Notes: generated from the sequence alone by a model not told the origin. A stretch of 64,000 bases of DNA from Methyloligella halotolerans (GCF_001708935.1 NZ_MASI01000006.1:1-64000); one strand, 5' to 3'. Numbered from the stretch's first letter, positions 17,148 to 25,842 are shown. Numbers and translations are program-made.

Positions 17148-17456
17148 TCAGCGCTCCATGCCAGGTCCGTCATCGCGGCTGCGACTTTTCGATGGACCGG
17201 GTTGCAGGGCCGGGAGGCCCTGACTTCCGGATTCCTGGAACGCGTCTTTCATCTCCTTCACCCGGTCCTTCGCCGAGCGAATGGTGATGCGGCCGTCGAC
17301 CGGCAGGGAGTCGAGCTGGACGTTAAAGCCCTTGCCGTCCTTATGCGGCCAGGCCGAGCCAATGCGGTTGAAGTAGGACTTCTCCCCCTCTCCGTCCCGC
17401 ACATGATAGGCGATGTGGCTTGGGCCTCGTTTCTTGGTTTCGGTTTCTTCGGTCAT
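17148..17456 (-). CDS. Small conserved protein related to the element gene at 21303
   Basis: 102 residues. The segment RIGSAWPHKDGKGFNVQLD matches the segment EIGSVWPRKNGGGSIIRLD of the 83-residue protein at 21303, so the element carries two members of one small family. This one has a longer, basic, Pro/Ser-rich tail. Its start is 18 bases downstream of the coupling-protein stop, in the same operon. The function is unknown; the shared motif looks like a small beta-rich domain. Confidence 0.7.
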   Translation of the reverse strand: MTEETETKKRGPSHIAYHVRDGEGEKSYFNRIGSAWPHKDGKGFNVQLDSLPVDGRITIRSAKDRVKEMKDAFQESGSQGLPALQPGPSKSRSRDDGPGMER

Positions 17457-17474
17457 TGGTGGCTTCCTTTCTCG

Positions 17475-19091
17475 TTAGCGTGGTTTGTACCCTTCCAAAT
17501 ATGCCCACTCGCCGTCGCTGTACTGGGGGAAAGCAGCATATTCCTCCGGCACGCCTTCGCGGATGACGCGCAGCCAGCGCCGACCGAAGCGGGCTTTGAC
17601 GGGCACGCGGTCGCCTGGCGGATGATAGGGATTGGGCAGATATAGCCCCGCCATCTCGCGGCGGCTGAAATAAGGATACTTGTTCGCCAGCACCGGCGGC
17701 AGGTTCTTGCCTGAGATGAAGATGATCTGCCGGTCTTCCGGCAGGCTCAGGATCTCCTCTTCGGTCATCAGCTTGCGTGCCTGCTTGGTACGGATTTGCG
17801 CAGCGCGGCTGTGATGGGCTGCATCGATCATCGCGCCGAAGGCATCCTCGCCATTCATCAGCTTTTGAAGCGCCTGAAGCTTCAGATGCTTCGCCGCTTC
17901 CTGGCGCTGCGGATCATCGTATTCGAGCGTCTCCCCGCCCAGCATGTTTGAGACGAGCTGCGCAGTCTGGTAATCGCGCACGCCGAAGAACTGGCGCATC
18001 TGTGCCGAGCCCATGAAGCCCTGCAGGCCGGGCTGGCCGTAATGGCGGACCATCTGCCCAGCATCCTGAAAAAACGCCCAAGAACGGATGCCCGCCCCGC
18101 GCCCGTAGGTGAAGGCTTGCAGGAGGGCGTCGAACGAGCCGAGCTGCCCCGCCTCATCGACCAGCATCATCACGCGCGCTGCTTCCGGCGCGCGCGCTTT
18201 GTAGAGCATCGTGCCAGTGAACATCAGGCGCAGGATCGGCGCGAGCTGCTTCAGGTACTCCGCCGGGACGATCAGGAAGATTTTCGTGACCCGTGCTGGA
18301 TTGCACAGCGCGCTCAGCGAGAACTTCGCTTCCCGAAGATGACGCTGCAGGACCGGATCGTCGAGGAAGCCGAGATTGGCGTAGATCTCACCCATGACCG
18401 AGCCGAACTCGCGTGGAGCGTCCTGCTGCTTGACCAGCATCTCGCCCGCCGTGCGGCGCACATCGTCGAAAGCTGACCCGAGCATCGCTTCGAGCACATC
18501 GGCCCAGAGCGCGTTGCCGGATTCGATGAGGTTCACGATTGCGCCGAGGCGCGGCAAGCTGGTCTGGCCATTGCCTTCCACATCGGCCTTGATCAGTGCT
18601 TCGATCCAGGCGCTGGCGCGCTGCTCGAAATACTTGCCCTCCGCCGCGCCGGAGACGGGTACCAAAGCGCGGGCAACGAATTTGCAATCGGCGTGGAAGT
18701 TGGGGCTTGTCGCTTCGAGGATATCGAGCGGATTGCAGGCGTGCTGCGGCAGGCCATGCAGACCGAAGGGATTCCAGAAGTAGGCATACTCATCGTTCTG
18801 GGCGTGCACATGGAATGAGATGGCGGAAAGCTCGCCGCGCGGATCGAGCGCGATCATGCGTTGCCCCGGAGAGTTGCAGACCACGTAGCCGATGATATCG
18901 CGCAGCTTGCCGGAGCCCGCGCCGCCGATAGTGAGCATCGGCGCATCGCTATCCAGATGCAGCGGCTTACTCCCGAAGTAGCCGATCTGCGGTCCTTTGT
19001 GTTTGAAGAGCCCGGCAGCGCCAAGGCCGTATTCGCCTGCCCAGGCGGCGCTGCCGAAACGATACTCTTCATTGAAGGCGGAAGAGGACAT
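17475..19091 (-). CDS. VirD4/TraG-type coupling protein lacking its own membrane segments
   Basis: 538 residues. Walker A is GGAGSGK (residues 56-62), followed by Leu where Ser or Thr is usual, as in some VirD4 proteins. Further motifs are MIALDPRGELSAIS and Walker B VMMLVDEAG (307-315). The family normally has two N-terminal membrane helices; here the ATPase part begins almost at once and no hydrophobic segment is present. The start has only a 3-base gap from a two-helix membrane protein (19095). The protein would bring the relaxase-DNA complex to a type IV secretion channel. No channel genes are in the window, so a helper element must supply them. Confidence 0.9.
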   Translation of the reverse strand: MSSSAFNEEYRFGSAAWAGEYGLGAAGLFKHKGPQIGYFGSKPLHLDSDAPMLTIGGAGSGKLRDIIGYVVCNSPGQRMIALDPRGELSAISFHVHAQNDEYAYFWNPFGLHGLPQHACNPLDILEATSPNFHADCKFVARALVPVSGAAEGKYFEQRASAWIEALIKADVEGNGQTSLPRLGAIVNLIESGNALWADVLEAMLGSAFDDVRRTAGEMLVKQQDAPREFGSVMGEIYANLGFLDDPVLQRHLREAKFSLSALCNPARVTKIFLIVPAEYLKQLAPILRLMFTGTMLYKARAPEAARVMMLVDEAGQLGSFDALLQAFTYGRGAGIRSWAFFQDAGQMVRHYGQPGLQGFMGSAQMRQFFGVRDYQTAQLVSNMLGGETLEYDDPQRQEAAKHLKLQALQKLMNGEDAFGAMIDAAHHSRAAQIRTKQARKLMTEEEILSLPEDRQIIFISGKNLPPVLANKYPYFSRREMAGLYLPNPYHPPGDRVPVKARFGRRWLRVIREGVPEEYAAFPQYSDGEWAYLEGYKPR

Positions 19092-19094
19092 GGG

Positions 19095-19331
19095 CTAGCC
19101 GTCCCTTCCATACACGCCGACTTCGCCCTTCTTTTTAAGCTTGGTCTTCGTGTTCCAGGCCACGATGAAGGCCACCAGACCGCCGACAATCAGCCATGCC
19201 GCAATGGCCTGCATGTCGGGTACGTTCTGAAAGAGGAACGCCAGCCCCCATGCGACAAATCCGGCTTTGACGAAGCCGTTGCGTCTTTTGACCGCCTCGC
19301 GGTCCGTAATCTCATTGGGTGTCCAACTCAT
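19095..19331 (-). CDS. Small two-helix membrane protein next to the coupling protein
   Basis: 78 residues from the ATG at 19331 with a GGAGAC site. Two hydrophobic segments (about 22-36 and 43-59) separated by a short loop, then a basic tail. It ends 3 bases before the coupling-protein start. Together with the absence of membrane helices in that protein, it may supply the missing anchor. This is inference; no family recognised. Confidence 0.7.
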   Translation of the reverse strand: MSWTPNEITDREAVKRRNGFVKAGFVAWGLAFLFQNVPDMQAIAAWLIVGGLVAFIVAWNTKTKLKKKGEVGVYGRDG

Positions 19332-19351
19332 CGATATGTCTCCTTTGAATT

Positions 19352-19648
19352 TTAGATGAGGCGCATCGCCAAAGCCGTCCCTGCCATCAGAAGAGCAGGC
19401 GCGATTGCGACGCGGGCGATGTTGTAGGTCAGCAATCCAAGCACCCCGAACCAGCCGAGCTGGAAGAGATCGAGGAACTCTGAGCCGTAGCCGTTGACGA
19501 TCACGCGGCTGAAATAAGCGACGGTCAGGTCGTAGATCGTGGGCGTAGCCAGCACGGCCACGACGAATCCAAGAACCTTCGCAGTGCCGTCCACCGAGCC
19601 CATCGGTCCGCCGCCCGGTTTTCGAAATTGATTTTGCGGATTGAACAT
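19352..19648 (-). CDS. Small membrane protein of the transfer operon
   Basis: 98 residues from the ATG at 19648 with an AAGGAG site; an in-frame ATG at 19666 is weaker. The N-terminus is Gly/Pro/Asn-rich and likely cytosolic. Hydrophobic segments lie at about 25-40, 63-80 and 82-98. It is the first gene of the leftward run leading to the coupling protein and is probably an inner-membrane partner in DNA transfer. No named family recognised. Confidence 0.68.
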   Translation of the reverse strand: MFNPQNQFRKPGGGPMGSVDGTAKVLGFVVAVLATPTIYDLTVAYFSRVIVNGYGSEFLDLFQLGWFGVLGLLTYNIARVAIAPALLMAGTALAMRLI

Positions 19649-19738
19649 CGTCTCGCTCCTTTGCATTGGAGCGGACGATACGCCCGGCCTTCTGCGCGGC
19701 CGGGCGAGACTTGGGAAAAAGAGCCGCGGGCATTTCGA

Positions 19739-20170
19739 TCACCGCGCGATCAGTTCGGCTCTCCGCGGATCGGAAATCCGAAATGCGAGATCGATCAACC
19801 GCAGCCGCTCGATGACGCGCTCTTGCGGCTTCTGCCGTGGCGCACGCTCTGCGAAATTGACGAAGTCCGAGAGCCAGCGAAACGAGCCGTCATCATTGAA
19901 GACGGCGTCGATATCGTCGTCTCCCACGATGAAGGCTTTGCCGCCCGGCCATGTGATAAGACCGCGATAGCCATAGATGACATCCGCCATCCAATTCGGG
20001 ATCTCGCGCCGGGAAAGCCCTAAGGCCCGCGTGGCAATCGCCAGCCGCTGGAAGTGCGAAACGCGGGCGAGCTCATAGTCGGAAGCCACAATCGCGACCT
20101 TCGGCGGGTCGGATGGTCTGGGGCTGCAGCAGGGACAAAGCCTGCGTCCGCAAAGCGTACAGTTGGACAT
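19739..20170 (-). CDS. Conserved element protein, copy 1 of a paralogous pair, with a Cys cluster
   Basis: 143 residues. The core from HFQRLAIAT to the C-terminus matches the protein at 22473 closely (shared DVIYGY, DDGS(F/Y)RWL, ERLR(L/V)IDLAF, LIAR). The N-terminus here adds a Cys cluster (CTLCGRRLCPCC) absent from the other copy, which may bind zinc. Each copy lies head-to-head with a member of a second paralogous family (20388 here). The function is not known. The repeated arrangement suggests a two-gene module with a shared control region. Confidence 0.72.
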   Translation of the reverse strand: MSNCTLCGRRLCPCCSPRPSDPPKVAIVASDYELARVSHFQRLAIATRALGLSRREIPNWMADVIYGYRGLITWPGGKAFIVGDDDIDAVFNDDGSFRWLSDFVNFAERAPRQKPQERVIERLRLIDLAFRISDPRRAELIAR

Positions 20171-20387
20171 GGTAGTTACTCCTTCTTCTTGTTGTTGGCG
20201 GATTTCGAATCCGCGTTCCTGTTCAGAGGCTTAAGGGCATACGTTTGAAGGCACCGGAGGCTCCTTCAGGAATTTCTTAACCTCTTCTGTCAGGATAAAT
20301 TTCCTCTCCTTACAGCCGCAAAATCGAAGGGAAGCACAGCCCTCCCGGCTCATGCGCAAACCAAGCGTGGACGTGAAGGAGGGAAGG

Positions 20388-21065
20388 ATGCCAAAAACAA
20401 AAAAAGGAGCGCGGGGAAGCGCTCCCAAAAACCGCTATTGCATCGGGGCAAAGCTCTCCGAGCACAAATTCCTGCGATTGCTGCGGGGACTTTCAGAAAA
20501 CATGCCGGTGCAGGCGTTAGCCCCGAGCACCCATGTCTCCGGCAAGACGATCCGCGCGACCTACCGGAGCTTACGCGCTGAGCTGGCGAGCGCAGTGCGC
20601 ATCCAACCCGATCGCTTCGGCGCGACCGGGACGCTGCTCTTTCTCGATGAGACCTTGAGCGATCACGGCCGCGAGATCCTGCGCCGCGTCTATCGCAGCC
20701 GCGACTTTCGCCTTTACCGCAAGCGTCATGCACCGCGGCTCAAGGATGAGTTCGACGAGCGCAACCTGCTCATCAACAAGGCCGTGCGCATGTTCTGCGC
20801 GATCGCCTTGCCGCTGGCTGCGTCTACGGCCGATGCGTCAGGTGCGATGGAGGCGCTCCACCTGTTGGAGGCCATCGACTTCAACCTGCCCTCGCTGCGG
20901 CGGTTGGTCGAAGGGCGTGAGTCTGACCTGACGGACAATCGCTGCGCTACCGATTTTCTGCATGCCGCCATCAGCGTGCAGCGACATCACTTCCCGGAGC
21001 TTCGTCTCTATGAGGATTTTCGAAGGTACCTGCTGAAGAACCCGCTCGGCTCCGAGCCGCGTTGA
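20388..21065 (+). CDS. Putative DNA-binding protein, copy 1 of a paralogous pair
   Basis: 225 residues from the ATG at 20388, placed right after GGAGGGAAGG; an in-frame ATG at 20352 is not needed. Residues about 28-70 look like a helix-turn-helix (LAPSTHVSGKTIRATYRSLR), similar in layout to the protein at 23077 (ANAIGTTRKTMRGLYIDFR). The rest is helical, with an IALPLAAST patch but no clear membrane segment. It is divergent from 19739 across about 220 bases. A regulatory role in transfer or maintenance is plausible but unproved. Confidence 0.7.
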   Translation: MPKTKKGARGSAPKNRYCIGAKLSEHKFLRLLRGLSENMPVQALAPSTHVSGKTIRATYRSLRAELASAVRIQPDRFGATGTLLFLDETLSDHGREILRRVYRSRDFRLYRKRHAPRLKDEFDERNLLINKAVRMFCAIALPLAASTADASGAMEALHLLEAIDFNLPSLRRLVEGRESDLTDNRCATDFLHAAISVQRHHFPELRLYEDFRRYLLKNPLGSEPR

Positions 21066-21302
21066 TGTGATCGCTCACCCACTCCTCGTTTCGGTTCATC
21101 GGCCGGGCCTTTTCTCACTTCCAACCCTCATCCCCAGCGCTCTATCGCGGACGCGCCGATCGGAGCTGTTCGCTCCTTCGTCAATGCCCTGCCCGCTCCG
21201 CACCCGTGTTGGGCATGACGACCCGGCTTGAAGCGCCGCGATCCTTTCCGCGCATGGGCTGGAAGTCCCGGCCCGGCAACGACGAACGAAAAGGAGTTCA
21301 AA

Positions 21303-21554
21303 ATGAGCAAGCAATCACCCAAAACCCGGCCGAGCCACCGAATCAGCTTCGCCCGCATCATCGGCACCGATGAAAAAGGCAATGAGCGCCTCGGCTCCGC
21401 CCGCGAGATCGGCAGCGTCTGGCCCCGCAAGAACGGCGGCGGCAGCATCATCCGCCTCGACTTCGTTCCCATCGAGCTGACCCAGCATCAGGGCGTGCTG
21501 TTCCTGAGCGAAGTCGCGGACAAGTCCGGCGACGAGGAAGGGTTCGCATCATGA
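21303..21554 (+). CDS. Small conserved protein, first gene of the methyltransferase operon
   Basis: 83 residues from the ATG at 21303 with an AAAGGAG site 7 bases upstream. It shares the (I)GS(V/A)WP(R/H)K(N/D)G motif with the protein at 17148. Its stop overlaps the next gene's start by 4 bases (ATGA), so translation is coupled to the methyltransferase. The function is unknown. Confidence 0.7.
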   Translation: MSKQSPKTRPSHRISFARIIGTDEKGNERLGSAREIGSVWPRKNGGGSIIRLDFVPIELTQHQGVLFLSEVADKSGDEEGFAS

Positions 21555-22216
21555 TCCTCTCTCTCCTCACCAACCCTTCCATCAAGACAGGCTCGCCGTT
21601 CGCGGCGAGCCCCCGCCTCAGAGGAGGCCGCGCACCCTTCGAGTTCTATCCGACACCGCCCAGCGCCATCCGCGCCTTGCTGGCAGAAGAAGAGTTCGAG
21701 GGCAGCATCTGGGAACCGGCCTGCGGTGACGGCGCAATCGCGCGCGAGCTAATCGCGGAAGGTTACGACACCGTCGCCACCGATATCACCGATTGGGGCT
21801 ACGGCGAGTCCGGTCATGACTTCCTGACAGCCGACAAGCCGCTCGCTCGCAACATCGTCACCAACCCGCCCTATGGGCGCGGCCTGGCCGACAAGTTCAT
21901 CCGCAAAGCGCTGAGCTTTACCGAGCAGACCGGCGGGCGCGTTGCGATGCTGCTCAACATCGCCAGCCTCTGCCATCCGTCCCGGCATGAAAGCTACATG
22001 CGCAAACCGCCGAGCGTCATCTACGCGCTCGACGACTGCATCTGCTGGCCTTGCGGAGATCCGCAGCTCGCCACGAGGCACACCGCCATGCACCGCTATG
22101 TCTGGATGATCTGGGATCACGGCTTCACCGGCGAAACCGTCTTCCGCTGGCTCTCAACCGCACCGTTTGAAGACGGCGCATCCATCAACGCTCAGCAAGA
22201 AGGAGAAGAACAATGA
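21551..22216 (+). CDS. SAM-dependent DNA methyltransferase-like protein
   Basis: 221 residues. Motif I is EPACGDGAIA (55-64), and the catalytic motif NPPY is at 105-108, followed by GRGLADKF. The FYPTPPSAI start is common in phage and island N6-adenine or N4-cytosine methyltransferases. It is short and has no separate target-recognition domain. It sits in a three-gene overlapping operon (21303-22446) between the two copies of the divergent module. It may mark element DNA against host restriction; target and activity are not shown. Confidence 0.85.
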   Translation: MILSLLTNPSIKTGSPFAASPRLRGGRAPFEFYPTPPSAIRALLAEEEFEGSIWEPACGDGAIARELIAEGYDTVATDITDWGYGESGHDFLTADKPLARNIVTNPPYGRGLADKFIRKALSFTEQTGGRVAMLLNIASLCHPSRHESYMRKPPSVIYALDDCICWPCGDPQLATRHTAMHRYVWMIWDHGFTGETVFRWLSTAPFEDGASINAQQEGEEQ

Positions 22217-22446
22217 GCACATCGACAAACAAAGCCATCGCGGCCCTGCTGGCCGAACTCGACCAGCGCATCGTCGCAGCAAGCGTCACGTTGCGGGCGG
22301 CGATGACCGCCAATGCCGAGCGCAAGCAGAACCAATGCATCGGCACGTTGCTGCCGCTGGAGCGCGATCTGGAAACAGCGCTCGCGCTCTACCGCGCCAT
22401 CATTGCGATCCACCGCAATCCGGTGGGCCAGAGCGAGAGCGGGTAA
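22213..22446 (+). CDS. Small helical protein, last gene of the methyltransferase operon
   Basis: 77 residues, nearly all helical (Ala/Leu/Arg/Glu), starting at an ATGA overlap with the methyltransferase stop. No membrane segment. It could be a partner of the methyltransferase or an independent small element protein. No family recognised. Confidence 0.62.
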   Translation: MSTSTNKAIAALLAELDQRIVAASVTLRAAMTANAERKQNQCIGTLLPLERDLETALALYRAIIAIHRNPVGQSESG

Positions 22447-22472
22447 TGCCATCCGCCAGGCGAGGTTGTCGC

Positions 22473-22907
22473 TCATCTCGCGATCAGCCTCGCCCGCTCC
22501 GGATGCGCGATCTTGAAAGCAAGATCGATCACACGAAGACGTTCGACCACACGCGCTTGGGGACGTTGACGAGGAGGCTCTTCCGCAAACTTCACGAAAT
22601 AGCCGAGCCAGCGATAGCTGCCGTCATCGCCGAAGACCTCCTCGATATCGGGAAGGCCGTGCTCGCTGCCATTAGGCCAAAGAATGCGCCCGTCATAGCC
22701 ATAGATGACATCGGCGAGCCAATCCGTAATCGCACGGCGAGGTAAGCCGAGCGCGGCCGTCGCAATCGCGAGGCGTTGAAAATGCGCGGGCGAACGCAAT
22801 TGAAAATCGCTCGCAACCGTAACGCTCTCCCCAGCGGGATCAACGCGCTCCGCATCGTGCGCGATATAAAGACCTGAAATCCCTTCGCCAAACTTGTCCA
22901 TTCGCAT
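22473..22907 (-). CDS. Conserved element protein, copy 2 of a paralogous pair
   Basis: 144 residues, clearly homologous to the protein at 19739 over about 110 residues, with the same LADVIYGYDG, DDGSYRWLGYFVKFAE and VVERLRVIDLAFKIA segments. The N-terminus lacks the Cys cluster and instead reads ISGLYIAHDAERVDP. It is head-to-head with 23077, as copy 1 is with 20388. The function is unknown. Confidence 0.72.
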   Translation of the reverse strand: MRMDKFGEGISGLYIAHDAERVDPAGESVTVASDFQLRSPAHFQRLAIATAALGLPRRAITDWLADVIYGYDGRILWPNGSEHGLPDIEEVFGDDGSYRWLGYFVKFAEEPPRQRPQARVVERLRVIDLAFKIAHPERARLIAR

Positions 22908-23076
22908 CTCCTTCTCGCCGGACTTCGCGTGATCGGCTCGGGACGGAATCCGCCTTAAGCCGCTTCATGCGGTCCGAAGGGATGCGTTTTTCCAGGGAAG
23001 GCTCATAAAGGATGCCCGCTTCGCCAAGCCCAAACAATCCCCTTCCCGGCCCGACTACACAGAACGGGAAGAAGGC

Positions 23077-23805
23077 GTGGACGGGCCAAAGACGAAAGCA
23101 TTGGGTTTGTGCGAAAATCGGCCCACTAGATTCCGCGCGCTTGAGGGGAGAGGTGCACCCGTGAACGAGCCACCAGCACGCAATCCCCTTCGCAAGCACG
23201 CGAAGCTGGATCTCGTGCAGACCGTGCAGGCTGTCGATCTCTTCGGCCAGGGTGTGGGCGTCAACACCGCAGCCAATGCGATCGGCACGACGCGCAAGAC
23301 GATGCGCGGCCTCTATATCGATTTTCGGGACAGGCTATCCGATCCGGTCTTTGCACGCTGGCACCGCGCCAACGCGGCGTTGGTCCACGTCACCGGCGCG
23401 GAAGAGGTCGCGCTCATCAAGGGTGCAGTGCTCGACCTGCTCGCCGAGTGCCATGCCCAGAATACCTGCTATCGCAATTACCGCGCTGGACGGCGTGCCG
23501 ATCCCATCTGTAGGGGTTGCCCCTTGTACGGCCAATTCGGATCGCGAGAACGAGATCAAGAAGCGGCAGCAGCCATCAATAGTCTTCGCAGCTTCTATCA
23601 TGCACTGAATATCTACGCCGAGCCCGAGCGCGATCCGGTCTCGTTGCTTCGGGCTCGGCTCACTCACATGGTGACAATCGCAACCGTCCTGCAGAACAGC
23701 CGCAGGTTAGAGCGTGGACGCTGCGACCCGAAGGAAAAGACCTTCCTCTCCTTCGGCACCTTTCGCGCCATCCTCGTCGAGCACCTTCTCGACCATCCGA
23801 ACTGA
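23077..23805 (+). CDS. Putative DNA-binding protein, copy 2 of a paralogous pair
   Basis: 242 residues from a GTG at 23077, whose first residues (GPKTKALG) echo the MPKTKKGARG start of copy 1. A GTG at 23161 with a nearby GAGAGG is the alternative. A helix-turn-helix-like stretch (AANAIGTTRKTMRGLY) is followed by a helical region. Unlike copy 1 it has three Cys in CYRNYRAGRRADPICRGCP that could bind metal. It is divergent from 22473. The role is unknown. Confidence 0.7.
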   Translation: MDGPKTKALGLCENRPTRFRALEGRGAPVNEPPARNPLRKHAKLDLVQTVQAVDLFGQGVGVNTAANAIGTTRKTMRGLYIDFRDRLSDPVFARWHRANAALVHVTGAEEVALIKGAVLDLLAECHAQNTCYRNYRAGRRADPICRGCPLYGQFGSRERDQEAAAAINSLRSFYHALNIYAEPERDPVSLLRARLTHMVTIATVLQNSRRLERGRCDPKEKTFLSFGTFRAILVEHLLDHPN

Positions 23806-23825
23806 ATGCGGGGGCATGCCGAATT

Positions 23826-23855
23826 TTGACAGCGGAATCCGACTTACGGTAAAAT
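23826..23855 (+). promoter_or_regulatory. Sigma-70-type promoter
   Basis: TTGACA at 23826-23831 and TAAAAT at 23850-23855, separated by 18 bases, followed by an AT-rich start region and then the gene at 23883 with an AAGGG site. Unusually close to the consensus for this GC-rich genome. Confidence 0.6.
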
Positions 23856-23882
23856 ATACTCATAATAAGAATAAGGGTGTGA

Positions 23883-24644
23883 ATGGGGGAACTACCTGAA
23901 ACAACAATGGACTTGCAGGCCGCATTCTTCGCGGCCGTGCGCCGTCAAGACTTCGAGGATCTGCAAAATGAAATGGCCGGGCGCGAGACCGGCCGCCTGG
24001 CGCGATTCTTAAGCCCGGACGAACGCGAGCGGATTAAAGACGGCAAGAGCAAGAGCGAGCGTCAGGCCGAGGCTATGACGCGTCTGCAATGGATGCTTGC
24101 CAACGATCCCGAGTACGCCGCTCTCTACGAAGACACTTTCGCCAAACTACGCGAAGCCGAGCAAGCGGCGGAACGCGCGCTTGAAAGAGCCCGTCTTGCT
24201 CTGGCCAAGGCGGAGCAGGATTTGCAGACGACGCTCGATAGCGCCGCGCGCCTGCAGGACGGCACGCGTGTCTTCAAAGATCAGAACGGCCAAGTCCGCA
24301 CCGAGCATGGCGGTAAGGTCAGCGACCTTGATGCCGCCAGCATCGATTGGCGCGGTGACGAACCGAGCTATGAGCAGCTATCAGCGCACAGAGAGCGTGT
24401 CGCAGGCCTTAATCAATCGATTGGTCACGTGCAGGAGATCCAAGTGAATTCGCTTGGTCGGATTCGTGATCGCATGAGCGACGAGGATAATCCGACCACA
24501 TCCGATGAGCTGGAAAGCTTCCTGCCCGAACTGGACGATGCGATGGCCGACATCCTCAAGGTAGAGACTGCAATATCCGAAGAGGCAACCGCAGCCCCGT
24601 TGGCTGTGACGCCAGACATCGCTATTCCTGGTCCAGGTACTTGA
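23883..24644 (+). CDS. Coiled-coil element protein of unknown function
   Basis: 253 residues. The middle part (about 85-125) is a strong Ala/Glu/Arg heptad-type coiled coil, followed by a Gln/Asp-rich region and a C-terminal acidic helix. There is no signal peptide or membrane segment. A near-consensus promoter lies just upstream, so it is transcribed separately. Its last 23 bases overlap the convergent gene at 24622. Not recognised; its position ends the mobilization part of the element. Confidence 0.68.
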   Translation: MGELPETTMDLQAAFFAAVRRQDFEDLQNEMAGRETGRLARFLSPDERERIKDGKSKSERQAEAMTRLQWMLANDPEYAALYEDTFAKLREAEQAAERALERARLALAKAEQDLQTTLDSAARLQDGTRVFKDQNGQVRTEHGGKVSDLDAASIDWRGDEPSYEQLSAHRERVAGLNQSIGHVQEIQVNSLGRIRDRMSDEDNPTTSDELESFLPELDDAMADILKVETAISEEATAAPLAVTPDIAIPGPGT

Positions 24645-24978
24645 ACCGTCCGCACGCCTTCTGGAGCACTGCCACGATCACGCCCGTGGGATGGTGATCG
24701 GGAAACTCGCTCATCGCATCAATCACCTCCTTATACTCATTCTTCATCGCAGCCACCGCCCATTTATCGATGCATTGGGCCTGGGGCTTCTTATTCTGCG
24801 CCGCGATTACGCCAGCCATTAAAGCTGAGGAGGTGATGTAGGCCATCTGCGCATTCTTTGGATATTCCAGGAAGCGCTCGCCGGTGAAGCCTTCTCCCTG
24901 CTCGGCAGACGCGGCCCCCGTCAAACTGCATACGATGGCACCCACACTTGCGAGGTGAAGTATATTTCTGCTCAACAT
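24622..24978 (-). CDS. Small secreted protein, possibly Rap1a/Tai-like
   Basis: 118 residues with a signal peptide (cleavage likely after AASA near residue 25). The mature part begins FTGERFLEY, has Cys in QAQCIDKW and KACGRF, and contains PDHHPTGVIVAVLQKA. Rap1a/Tai-type periplasmic immunity proteins have a similar length, a similar start and a similar His-Pro/ALxxxC ending, so it may be one, but similarity is limited. It begins a run of AT-richer small genes (24.6-27.2 kb). Confidence 0.6.
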   Translation of the reverse strand: MLSRNILHLASVGAIVCSLTGAASAEQGEGFTGERFLEYPKNAQMAYITSSALMAGVIAAQNKKPQAQCIDKWAVAAMKNEYKEVIDAMSEFPDHHPTGVIVAVLQKACGRFKYLDQE

Positions 24979-25133
24979 AAATGAACGTTTATGTCGAGTG
25001 AGGATATCGTGGAGTTATTGTTATGTGAATACTATATTAGGGACCAATTTACGCCCGATTTCTGTTTTAGGCTAATTGTTCATTCCGAAATTCAAGGTCC
25101 GACAAAAGGGTTCGGTTTTGGCGAGGCATCGTC

Positions 25134-25757
25134 ATGACGGAGAAGCCCTGGTCCCCGCTGGATATTCCCGGCAGGCGCATCGGATATGCCCGCGTCTCCA
25201 CGCCGGATCAGAAGCTGCGGATGCAGCTCGATGCGCTCAAATATGCCAGGTGCGAGAGGATTTTCCGCGATCACGGCGTGTCCGGCGGCAAGGCCAGCCG
25301 CCCCGGCCTCGACCGCGCTTTGGCGGTGCTCCAGCCCGGCGATGGGCTGGTGGTCCTCAAGCTGGACAGGCTCGGCCGCTCGGTCAGCCATTTGGCGAGC
25401 CTGCTCACCCGCTTTCATGATCGCGAGATCCATTTCTGCTCGCTGACCGAAGGTATCAACACGACGACGCCGGGCGGCAAACTGGTCTTTCACATCATCG
25501 CCGCGGTCGCCGAGTTCCAGCGCGACATCATTCGCGAGAACACCTGCCAGGGCATCGAAGCCGCCCGCCGCCGCGGGAAGCAGATCGGTCGCCCCCATGC
25601 GCTCGATCTTGAGGCCATCCTCGCGACCCATCGCGACATCCTAGAGAATGGCACCCCTATCCACATTGCCGCTCAGAGGCTGAAAGTCAGCCACGCAACG
25701 TTGGGGCGAGCGTTTAAGCGAATAGGATTGATTGGTATGCGTGATGCCTGCAGCTAG
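25134..25757 (+). CDS. Serine resolvase/invertase-type site-specific recombinase
   Basis: 207 residues. Catalytic Ser22 in GYARVSTPDQ, the GVSGGKASRPGLDRAL and LDRLGRSVSHL motifs, and a C-terminal helix-turn-helix (IHIAAQRLKVSHATLGRAFK) as in Tn3-type resolvases and DNA invertases. It may resolve multimers of the element or be left from a transposon. No transposase or inverted repeats of a Tn3 element are seen next to it. The upstream 155 bases are AT-rich and could hold its res site. Confidence 0.93.
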   Translation: MTEKPWSPLDIPGRRIGYARVSTPDQKLRMQLDALKYARCERIFRDHGVSGGKASRPGLDRALAVLQPGDGLVVLKLDRLGRSVSHLASLLTRFHDREIHFCSLTEGINTTTPGGKLVFHIIAAVAEFQRDIIRENTCQGIEAARRRGKQIGRPHALDLEAILATHRDILENGTPIHIAAQRLKVSHATLGRAFKRIGLIGMRDACS

Positions 25758-25842
25758 TTTTTTTATTGCGCTTGTTTTGCGAGTATCGTTTTTAATATGC
25801 AACCCAATCCACCGGTGGCCACGATCTTGCGATGAGGGAGAG

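Noticed and set aside
25134-25757. A Tn3-type transposon around the resolvase
   Set aside because: No transposase gene or flanking inverted repeats were found, so only the resolvase is called.
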